Part shown: one piece after another, positions 1 to 6,609 of the stretch
Numbering within the stretch: the first letter of the stretch is position 1
Layout: each line of letters opens with the position of its first letter
Origin: Candidatus Contendobacter odensis Run_B_J11
GTDB lineage: Bacteria > Pseudomonadota > Gammaproteobacteria > Competibacterales > Competibacteraceae
Direction: 5' to 3'
Assembly (NCBI RefSeq): GCF_000531125.1
Contig: NZ_CBTK010000079.1
Location: 1 to 37,985, forward strand
DNA: 37,985 nucleotides
Notes under the pieces: model-generated
What the model saw: only the letters and a program-made list of their open reading frames with translations
The model's database searches: none
Told to the model about the DNA's origin: nothing
Translations under genes and position numbers: made by a program

Positions 1-114
1 CGGCCTCGTTGAAGCAAGAAATCACTCATGGATTATTTGTCCATGGTTGATGCAACGGTTGAAAAATGACACTATGGATACACGGCATACCCATACCCTA
101 ATACCGTTTCCTGA

Positions 115-251
115 TAGGTTTTGTATTTTTCAGGTCAAAAACAGCTTAGTTCGTCATACCCGCGAAAGCGGGTATCCAGTTTTTCAGCGGCTTACTGGAT
201 TCCCGCATTCGCGGGAATGACGGAAACGGGAACCCTGAATGCGAAAACCTA
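115..251. repeat. Degenerate copy of the CAGGACTTTCGCT-type inverted-repeat element
   Basis: The core at 152-222 is a double hairpin bounded by CGTCAT and ATGACG: ATACCCGC/GCGGGTAT and ATTCCCGC/GCGGGAAT, a layout like the neisserial dRS3 repeat. Worn terminal inverted repeats, TAGGTTTTG at 115 and GCGAAAACCTA ending at 251, flank it. The right end supplies the TAG stop codon of the methyltransferase gene. Better-preserved copies lie at 12350-12463, 17325-17439 and 33582-33696. The stretch 1-114 holds nothing I recognise. Confidence 0.6.
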
Positions 252-1091
252 CTGAGAATTGGTATAACTTGGCACTGTATCTGTCCATGCCCATAAATCC
301 CAATGTCCGACCTGCAAACGCGATTGCCCGCATTCAATCCAGCGGCGACGCTGAATCTGCCAATTCGCCAATTCACTCGCCGCTTCGGGCGCAATTTCCA
401 GCGCCGCATTAACCCAACCCTCCAATAGCGCCGTTTGCAACATTGCCTGTTCCGGCCCCAACTGCCACCGACTGGGCCGCACCATAACTTTGTAGTCCTG
501 GTTTCGCAGCAAGGTCGCCAGCGCCGCTACCGCATCGGAACCGAGCGCCGGGCCAAAACCCTTGTCGGTGCGCTGATGGCGATTGACCCACTGGCGCAAT
601 ACTTCATCACCCGCCAGCGCCGGTTGCCAAATGATTTCACCGTCGTAGCTCAGCGCGATAAAAAGCGCCGCCCGCCATTGCCCGCAACAGTGCGCCAACC
701 GTTCCAGCCAGTCCGCTGACACCAAATCGAGCAAAGCGGACGCTGTAACCAGTTGCACCTCTTGAAAATCCAGCCGCTCCCAGTCGCGGACTAAATCCAA
801 AAGCAGCCATTCCAAATCGCAATGACCGGTTGCATTGGCCCATGGCTGCATTTCCAACTGACTCCGCGCCAACAGCGCCGGATCATAATCCACCAGTCGC
901 CAATGCTGTTCACCGCCGAGCAACGGGGCCAGAAAGCGGCAATTCGCCCCGGTTCCACTGGCCAAATCCAGCACCGTCAACGAACTTTGCCGCTGCCGCC
1001 AATCCAGCAAGCGGGCCATGAGTTCCAGGTTGCGGGCAGTGGTATCCGCCGGTTCGCGTAGCGACAGCCATTCCGCCGAAAAACCGCTCAT
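249..1091 (-). CDS. Class I SAM-dependent methyltransferase
   Basis: The protein (280 residues from the chosen start) has the class I methyltransferase SAM-binding motif I, VLDLASGTGANCRFL, at about residues 40-54, followed by an acidic motif II, LVDYDPALL. The acceptor cannot be read from sequence. An upstream ATG at 1142 would overlap the glycosyltransferase by 55 bases. The ATG at 1091 makes an ATGA overlap with the glycosyltransferase stop, so 1091 is preferred and translational coupling is likely. It is the last gene of a minus-strand run of dehydrogenase, PTPS-like protein, glycosyltransferase and methyltransferase, which suggests it methylates the product of those enzymes or a related metabolite. 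The stop codon lies inside the end of an inverted-repeat element. The family call is firm, the role unknown. Confidence 0.85.
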   Translation of the reverse strand: MSGFSAEWLSLREPADTTARNLELMARLLDWRQRQSSLTVLDLASGTGANCRFLAPLLGGEQHWRLVDYDPALLARSQLEMQPWANATGHCDLEWLLLDLVRDWERLDFQEVQLVTASALLDLVSADWLERLAHCCGQWRAALFIALSYDGEIIWQPALAGDEVLRQWVNRHQRTDKGFGPALGSDAVAALATLLRNQDYKVMVRPSRWQLGPEQAMLQTALLEGWVNAALEIAPEAASELANWQIQRRRWIECGQSRLQVGHWDLWAWTDTVPSYTNSQ

Positions 1092-2137
1092 GCCGGGATC
1101 ACCGCAAGCGCCGTTGCAAAATAAGCACACGTCGTCGGCCAATCCGGCAAGGTTTGCCGCGCCACCCGCGCCCCCGCCGCCAAACGCTGGCGTAATTCAG
1201 GATCAGTCATTACCCGCAACAAAGCTTCGGCCAGCGCCGCCTCGTCGCCGGGCGAAATCAGCAACCCGGCATCCGCCGGCACGGTGTCGGGAATTGCACC
1301 CGCTGTAGTGCTGATGATAGGTAAACCGTGCGCCAGCGCCTCGGCCAGCGCCATGCCATAGCCTTCGTGATACGACGGCAGCACAAATATATCGGCCCGC
1401 CGGTATTCGTGCGCCAACGCCGCTTCGTCCAGTTGACCCAAAAATTCGATACGCGCTGACAATCCCAACGCCTCAGCCAAAATTGACAGTTCAGCGGCGG
1501 TGACCGGATCAAGATCGGTGCTGCCCGCACAGCGCAAGCGCCAAGGCTGATCCTTAATCCGCGCCAGCGCCCGGAACAACACGGCGTGACCCTTGCGCGG
1601 CGTCAGCGAGGCGACGCACAGCAGCGCCAATTCAGCGCTGCCCGAACCTTCCGCCAGCGGCGCGGGATCGGTACCAGGCACGACAACAACGCACTGCTCT
1701 GGCGAAATACCATAATCGGCCAGCGCCCGCACGGTGCTGGGACTGGTAACAATCACACTGCGGGCGTGGCATAACGCCTCGCGTTCGCTAACGTACAACT
1801 GCTGACGCAATCCCGCCGTCAAGCCGGTTTCCAGCGCCAGCGGATGATGAACCAGCGCCACCAGCCGCAACCGGTTGCGATGATTGGCAGCAACGGCAGG
1901 CATCGCGCCCAGCGCCAGTCCGTCAATCACCACTAAAGCCTGCCCTGGCAATGCCGCCAATACTGCATCGGCTTGATCCAGTGCAGCGGCATCCGGCATT
2001 GGAAAGGCGTGACTCAAGCGATGCAGTTCAACCCGCCAGCCCAGCGCCGCAAGTCCGGTCATGATGCGACGGTCGTAGCGATAGCCACCGGTACGAGTCT
2101 CAGGATCGCCGGGTATCAGGAAATGAACTGCATTCAA
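1088..2137 (-). CDS. Glycosyltransferase family 4 (GT-B fold)
   Basis: This 349-residue protein has GT4 hallmarks: an N-terminal acceptor domain opening with VHFLIPGDPETRTGGYRYDR, the donor-domain strand LLCVASLTPRKGHAVL, and the EX7E motif in HEGYGMALAEALAHGLP, followed by STTAGAIPD. Such enzymes transfer a sugar from a nucleotide sugar with retention of configuration. Donor and acceptor are unknown. The first codon is TTG at 2137, and TTGA overlaps the TGA stop of the PTPS-like gene. The next in-frame ATG (about residue 26) would remove the glycine-rich first loop, so TTG is preferred and coupling expected. No membrane segment or signal peptide is visible, so it probably acts in the cytoplasm or at the inner membrane face. 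Confidence 0.87.
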   Translation of the reverse strand: MNAVHFLIPGDPETRTGGYRYDRRIMTGLAALGWRVELHRLSHAFPMPDAAALDQADAVLAALPGQALVVIDGLALGAMPAVAANHRNRLRLVALVHHPLALETGLTAGLRQQLYVSEREALCHARSVIVTSPSTVRALADYGISPEQCVVVVPGTDPAPLAEGSGSAELALLCVASLTPRKGHAVLFRALARIKDQPWRLRCAGSTDLDPVTAAELSILAEALGLSARIEFLGQLDEAALAHEYRRADIFVLPSYHEGYGMALAEALAHGLPIISTTAGAIPDTVPADAGLLISPGDEAALAEALLRVMTDPELRQRLAAGARVARQTLPDWPTTCAYFATALAVIPA

Positions 2138-2535
2138 GGCAGCGGTCCTTCATAGGCGGCCCAGGCCACATGAGATTCATGCAGGGTCACGCGCATAGCG
2201 GTCAGGTCGGTGGCGTGAACGCCCAACTGGCCGTCTTCGATCCGAATAGCGATACGGTTGAAAATGGCCTGCGCCAGAAACTCAGTAGTAGTATTGCGGC
2301 CCGCGAACTCCGGTAACTCGTCGAGGTTGCGGTAATTCCATTCTTCTAGCACGGTGCGTAGACAATCGCTGGCTTTGCCGATATCCACGACGACGCCATC
2401 GGGGTCCAGATCGGGGCGGCGCAACTCCAGGTCAACGACATAAGTAGCGCCATGTGGGCGCTGGGCAGGGCCGAAAGTTTCCCCTCTAAAGCTGTGGGCG
2501 ATCATGAAATGGTCACGGACGCAAACGGTGTACAT
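2134..2535 (-). CDS. 6-pyruvoyl-tetrahydropterin synthase/QueD-fold protein with altered active site
   Basis: The 133-residue protein matches the PTPS/6-carboxytetrahydropterin synthase family in length and order: an N-terminal strand with MIAHSF (zinc-ligand His14), an HG-x-x-Y element (HGATY, His28), the central WNYRNLDEL...TTTEFLAQ segment, and the C-terminal HESHVAWAAYEG with its conserved Glu. Several usual catalytic positions differ. The Cys four residues before the HGH motif is Ala24, the second His of HGH is Ala30, and the Asp-His before the central loop is Asn-Tyr. A canonical QueD or PTPS reaction is therefore doubtful. It may handle a different pterin-like substrate or have lost catalysis. 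It sits between a dehydrogenase (57-base gap) and a glycosyltransferase (overlap). Confidence 0.8.
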   Translation of the reverse strand: MYTVCVRDHFMIAHSFRGETFGPAQRPHGATYVVDLELRRPDLDPDGVVVDIGKASDCLRTVLEEWNYRNLDELPEFAGRNTTTEFLAQAIFNRIAIRIEDGQLGVHATDLTAMRVTLHESHVAWAAYEGPLP

Positions 2536-2592
2536 GGTGAGACCTTGGGTTGATTGCTTGGAAAACTTAGGCTGATTCCGAACGATTCCGGT

Positions 2593-3585
2593 TCAGTCAA
2601 CGGCAGGATAAGCGATGCGATGGCACAACGTACCACCCGGATTTTGGCTCAATTCGGCCATCTTCTGCGGTAGATCGGCAAACGAACTCTCGCCGCTGAT
2701 CAGCGTATCCAACACCGGATCGTCCAGTAAATCCATCACCGTCGCCATGCGCCGCCGATAATCCCAGCGGCTACGCTGTGCAGTGGCAATGCTACCGACT
2801 TGAGAGCTACGGAGGGTGAGCCGCTGGCTATGGAACGCTTCACCGAGCGGCAGGCTGACCGGTTGGGTGCCGAACCAACTTACTTCCAGCACCGTCGCCT
2901 CGAACCCGGCCAGACGCAGCGCCGTCACTAGCCCGGCGGGCGATCCGCTAGTGTGAATCACCAAATCCTGTTCCGGTTGCGCCTGCTCCGGTGTGGTAAA
3001 GCGGACACCGATCCGGTTGGCGACAGACTCCTTGCCGGGGTCTACATCCACCAGTTGTACCACGCAACCCGGCAACCGGTTAACTAATCGGGCGATGAGG
3101 CAACCGACCACGCCCGCGCCGATGACCGTGATTCGATCTCCCAAACGCGGCGCAGCGTCCCATAAAGTGTTCAGCGCCGTTTCCAGATTGGCGGCCAGCA
3201 CCGCTCGACCGGGCGGAATATGCGCCGGGATCAGCGTCAGCGCCGTGGCTGGAACCACATAGCGATCCTGATGCGGAAATAGGCAAAACACCACTCGACC
3301 ACGCCATTCGGCGGGGCCAAGTTCGACCATACCGACATTGCAATAACCATATTTGACCGGCGCGGGAAAATCGCCTTGCTGGAACGGGGCGCGCATCGCC
3401 TGATGCTGGCTGGGCGGCACTTCGCCACGAAATACCCGGCTCTCGGTGCCACGACTGATGCCGGTATACAGGGTTTGGATTTGCACTTCGTCCGGGCCGG
3501 GCGGATTCAGAGTTTCAGCGCGAATCTCGCCTTGGCCGGGAGTCACCAGCCAGAAGGCTCGTGCGTACATCGAATTACCGGTCAT
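2593..3585 (-). CDS. Zinc-type alcohol dehydrogenase-like (MDR family) oxidoreductase
   Basis: From the ATG at 3585 the protein has 330 residues. It shows an N-terminal GroES-like domain and a Rossmann NAD(P) site, ITVIGAGVVGCL (glycines 156-161), followed by the acidic strand end LVDVDPGK. At the position where zinc-dependent MDR enzymes usually carry a catalytic Cys it reads GISRGTES (residues 42-49), so catalytic zinc may be absent or bound differently. A longer frame begins at 3648 but overlaps the divergent gene at 3624. The 3585 ATG has GGGGAG eight bases upstream and is preferred. It leads the minus-strand run with the PTPS-like, GT4 and methyltransferase genes. Only 38 bases separate it from the divergent phosphatidyltransferase gene, so promoters for both must be packed or overlapping. 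Confidence 0.83.
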   Translation of the reverse strand: MTGNSMYARAFWLVTPGQGEIRAETLNPPGPDEVQIQTLYTGISRGTESRVFRGEVPPSQHQAMRAPFQQGDFPAPVKYGYCNVGMVELGPAEWRGRVVFCLFPHQDRYVVPATALTLIPAHIPPGRAVLAANLETALNTLWDAAPRLGDRITVIGAGVVGCLIARLVNRLPGCVVQLVDVDPGKESVANRIGVRFTTPEQAQPEQDLVIHTSGSPAGLVTALRLAGFEATVLEVSWFGTQPVSLPLGEAFHSQRLTLRSSQVGSIATAQRSRWDYRRRMATVMDLLDDPVLDTLISGESSFADLPQKMAELSQNPGGTLCHRIAYPAVD

Positions 3586-3623
3586 ACTTTCTCCCCTGAC
3601 CATCGCCAGAAACGGCAAGTGTA

Positions 3624-4373
3624 ATGAATCGTTCCACTGCATTCCCATTTCAGCCGCTACTAATCAGCACCTTATTGACCGTAGTACCGGCGATCCTGCT
3701 GCTGGCGAGCGCGGCGAGCGCGATTGCCGCACGGTTTCAATTACCCGCCAGTTATATCATTCAAAGCATCGCTGTTTTGATCGGACTGCTGCTCACCCTG
3801 CTGCCCTTTTTACCGCAACATCAGCCGCTACAGCGACTCGGCGCGGCCAATACCGTAACGCTGCTACGCGCCGGCATTGCCGCATTGCTGGCAGGTTTAA
3901 TCGGCCAGGCGATGTTAGTAGCCAGCTTAGCCTGGTTGATGGCTGCACTCGCCGGCATCGCCCTGCTGCTCGATGGGGTTGATGGCTGGCTGGCGCGGCG
4001 CAGCCAGATGCAAAGCATATTCGGCGCTCGGTTCGACATGGAAGTAGACGCTTTTTTTATTCTGGTTCTGGCGGCATTGGTCTATCAGATGGACAAGGCC
4101 GGGGTTTGGGTCTTGCTATCGGGGGCGATGCGCTATGGTTTTGTCGCCTTGGGTTACGCCCTGCCCTGGTTGCGCCAGCCGCTGCCGCCGCGCCAGCGCC
4201 GCCAAACCGTGTGCGTATTCCAGACCGCCATTCTGGCGCTGTGTCTAATTCCGCCGCTGCTTCCACCGTGGACAACGCGGTTGACCGCTGTCGCGTTGGG
4301 GCTGCTAACCCTCTCATTTTTGGTGGATACCGTTTGGCTGGCTCGTTGCCGCATCAGCGGCATGAGTCGCTGA
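3624..4373 (+). CDS. CDP-alcohol phosphatidyltransferase family membrane enzyme
   Basis: This 249-residue integral membrane protein carries the complete CDP-alcohol phosphotransferase signature D-x2-D-G-x2-A-R-x8-G-x3-D-x3-D, seen as DGVDGWLARR and GARFDMEVD (Asp117, Asp120, Asp138, Asp142). At least six hydrophobic segments are visible. The family moves a phosphatidyl or phospho-alcohol group from a CDP-activated donor to an alcohol, with two metal ions at the four aspartates. The true pgsA lies at 21997, so this paralogue probably makes a different phospholipid or a non-lipid phosphodiester. It diverges from the dehydrogenase gene, and its last 60 bases overlap the 3' end of the sulfatase-fold gene on the other strand. 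The acceptor alcohol is unknown. Confidence 0.85.
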   Translation: MNRSTAFPFQPLLISTLLTVVPAILLLASAASAIAARFQLPASYIIQSIAVLIGLLLTLLPFLPQHQPLQRLGAANTVTLLRAGIAALLAGLIGQAMLVASLAWLMAALAGIALLLDGVDGWLARRSQMQSIFGARFDMEVDAFFILVLAALVYQMDKAGVWVLLSGAMRYGFVALGYALPWLRQPLPPRQRRQTVCVFQTAILALCLIPPLLPPWTTRLTAVALGLLTLSFLVDTVWLARCRISGMSR

Positions 4374-5960
4374 CGGGCGGTCCAACGTCCGCAACAGCAA
4401 CGGTCCTAGCTCTTCAATCCCGCCCAGCGCCGTCGAACCCGGGGTTATGCCCACCTGAAATCCTGCCGCCTGAAATGCGCTAATGATGGCCGGATCGCGT
4501 GAGAACACATGCACCGGCACCTGCCAGGAAATATCGCGTCCGCCGACAATCGCAGGCGGCTGGTGATCACCGAGTACCAGTAACAGCGCGTTGGCAGGGG
4601 CGTGCTGGCGCAGATAGCCGCCTAGCACTGCAAGGTTGTAACGGATGCTACGGACATAGGCCGCTGCCAGTTCCTCACCATCCAGCCGCCCGCTCAGTTC
4701 CACCGCGCCTGACGACAGCGTTGCATCGGATACGGCGGCAACATGGCTCCAATCCGGGTGATAGGGCGGCAAGGGCGCAAACGGAGCATGACTGTTGATG
4801 GTCGGGAAAAACACCAGCAACGGTGATCGCCCGGTCGGAGTGACTTCAGTCTGATGCAGCCGGTACAGGCTGTATTGATCGGGAATCACCCACCCGCCAT
4901 AAGCCGGACCGTGATACTCCAGGCGTTCAGCGTCGACAATCCGATCAAAGCGGTAGAACTGTCCTTCCGGCCAGGCATAACGCAGACCGGGCATCAGCGC
5001 CACTGTGCGATAACCGGCAGCGGCAAAACGGCTGACCAGCGTAGCGCGGTTACTGGTCAACAAGTCGTGGTAATCATCCTGATCGGCAATGCGCAGGCCG
5101 GACAGCAGGCTGGAATGGGCCAACCAGGACGAGCCACCAAAGGTGCTGGATTCGACCCGCGCTGAGGCGATCTGCCAACCTGCGGCCAGCAGTGACCGTT
5201 CCAGTGTCGCAAAATCGTCAGCCAGCGGAATCGCGAAGCGGGGATCGTCGAATACCAGCGCTCCCTGTGACTCGAAAAAAATCACCCACACGTCGCCTTT
5301 ACCCAAGCGGCTCAAATCCGAAACCGGCAGCGGCGGTTGCCCGGCGATTCGACCATGATCCCTGAACACGGTCGCAGCCAGCACCCTCTTCACTTGCTCG
5401 GCCAACATGGCAGTAACCGGCAACGCGAAGCCGTGTCCAACCGGCAGGCGCGGAATCAGCCAACCGGCACCGTAGGGCACCAGCAGGATCAAAGCCAGGA
5501 CGCCGAGCGCACGACGGACAGGAGTATGGTCAAGCGCCTCGATGACGGTGCTGAGCGCCCAGCGCAGAACCAAAACCAGCGCAGTGAGCAGCGCCAGCAG
5601 CGCCAACCCGCCGAGCAACACCTGCCAGCCCGCGACTTGATCCAGAAACAGGGCCGCTACTTGCGGCAGATGCGGGCTGTCCCAGTACAGATTAATGGAT
5701 CGCCCCATCAGGGCCGGCGCGGTGACATCCAGATAGCGCCCCAGCGTCAGGATGACGTAGCCGACCAAAACGGCGCAACGCAACCGGCGACCCGGCGCAC
5801 CCCGCCAAGCCGCGATCAATACCAGCACCAGCAGCAACAGCGCCAGTTCAATGGACAGTTCGGGAACCCAGCGCACCCCGACCGTGGGCCAGCGGTTCTG
5901 GAAGGTCAAGGCCGAGTTGAGGATGAACAGTGCGAGTAGCAGTTGGGACAAGTGGAGCAT
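4314..5960 (-). CDS. LTA synthase/sulfatase-fold membrane phosphotransferase or hydrolase
   Basis: About 550 residues with an N-terminal block of four to five hydrophobic segments (roughly residues 1-190) and a C-terminal alkaline-phosphatase-superfamily domain. Seen in that domain are VWVIFFESQGAL (metal-ligand Glu), the candidate nucleophile stretch STFGGSSWLAHSSLLSG, FFPTINSHAPF, and the metal-binding LVLGDHQPPAIV. The architecture is that of lipoteichoic-acid-synthase-like and phosphoethanolamine-transferase-like enzymes, which use phospholipid head groups outside the inner membrane. The start is uncertain: ATG at 5960, or an in-frame TTG at 5969; neither has a clear ribosome site. It converges on the CDP-alcohol phosphatidyltransferase gene with a 60-base 3' overlap. 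A role in transferring or cleaving the head group made by that enzyme is inference. Confidence 0.8.
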   Translation of the reverse strand: MLHLSQLLLALFILNSALTFQNRWPTVGVRWVPELSIELALLLLVLVLIAAWRGAPGRRLRCAVLVGYVILTLGRYLDVTAPALMGRSINLYWDSPHLPQVAALFLDQVAGWQVLLGGLALLALLTALVLVLRWALSTVIEALDHTPVRRALGVLALILLVPYGAGWLIPRLPVGHGFALPVTAMLAEQVKRVLAATVFRDHGRIAGQPPLPVSDLSRLGKGDVWVIFFESQGALVFDDPRFAIPLADDFATLERSLLAAGWQIASARVESSTFGGSSWLAHSSLLSGLRIADQDDYHDLLTSNRATLVSRFAAAGYRTVALMPGLRYAWPEGQFYRFDRIVDAERLEYHGPAYGGWVIPDQYSLYRLHQTEVTPTGRSPLLVFFPTINSHAPFAPLPPYHPDWSHVAAVSDATLSSGAVELSGRLDGEELAAAYVRSIRYNLAVLGGYLRQHAPANALLLVLGDHQPPAIVGGRDISWQVPVHVFSRDPAIISAFQAAGFQVGITPGSTALGGIEELGPLLLRTLDRPSATHAADAATSQPNGIHQK

Positions 5961-6149
5961 CCAGTGCAAAAACAGCAGCTAACCTTCAGCAACAACCGAT
6001 GCCGGTCATCAAAGGTCTCTGCCTCGATGCCCACTCGCATGGTATTCTTGAGCAAATAAGACGGATATCTTCGCCACGCCCTTTGCAAACGACCACGACA
6101 CCCGACCGCTTGAACCCCAACCCGACCCGGACGACAGGAGGCGAACACG

Positions 6150-6554
6150 ATGAGCAGCGTGGATGAGAAACAGGAGGTAATGATCGCGGGTGAAGTTCCG
6201 CGCACTGCTGAACAGCCTAGCGAAGAAATGCGACGCTGCCTCGATGAAGTGGCGACCGTGCTTGGCAAATACGACATCGGGGTTACCCTCTGTCTGGCCA
6301 ATGACCGGGAATCGGTGCTGCTCTATCGGCTACCCGACTGGTGCGCAGTGGTTTTGAACGACGGCGAGCCGGAAGTCAACCCGGAACGGCTCTGGCAGAC
6401 CGATGATCTGGAACAACTCATGTTCCGTACCTACCGCTTAACCAGCGCTTTGCACCAGGTTCACGAACGGATGCACGATGAATCGGCGCAACTGGAAACC
6501 TTCGTCAAGGATTTGGGCCGACATCTGCTGGATCCCAATCGCAAGTGCCATTAG
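6150..6554 (+). CDS. Small acidic protein of unknown function
   Basis: This 134-residue protein has a strong ribosome site, AGGAGG, nine bases before the ATG. I do not recognise a family. It is acidic and apparently cytoplasmic, with no signal peptide or membrane segment. The N-terminal 20 residues look disordered. A middle region reads VGVTLC-like strand, VLLYRLPDW and CAVVLNDG, as in a small alpha/beta or roadblock-like fold (a guess). The C-terminal third (ERLWQTDDLEQLMFRTYRL and on) looks helical, with an amphipathic pattern through ALHQVHERMHDES. It starts 189 bases from the divergent sulfatase-fold gene and converges on the Sel1 gene with a palindrome between them. Codon use and the ribosome site support a real gene. 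Confidence 0.75.
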   Translation: MSSVDEKQEVMIAGEVPRTAEQPSEEMRRCLDEVATVLGKYDIGVTLCLANDRESVLLYRLPDWCAVVLNDGEPEVNPERLWQTDDLEQLMFRTYRLTSALHQVHERMHDESAQLETFVKDLGRHLLDPNRKCH

Positions 6555-6579
6555 CTCCGTTCGCAACACCATCCCGCGA

Positions 6580-6598
6580 CACGGGCTGGAAGCCCGTG
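6580..6598. repeat. CACGGGCT-GGA-AGCCCGTG palindrome, half copy of the GGAAGCC repeat family
   Basis: A perfect 8-bp stem with loop GGA lies between the convergent ends of the unknown gene (6554) and the Sel1 gene (6610). It shares the GGCTGGAAGCC core with copies near 23085, 29321 and 33530. It could stop transcription from both sides, but there is no T-run. Confidence 0.6.
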
Positions 6599-6609
6599 CC
6601 ACGAACCCC

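Noticed and set aside
2-219. Open frame at the left edge that could be the tail of a gene
   Set aside because: Its second half is translated repeat sequence and its first half resembles nothing I recognise.
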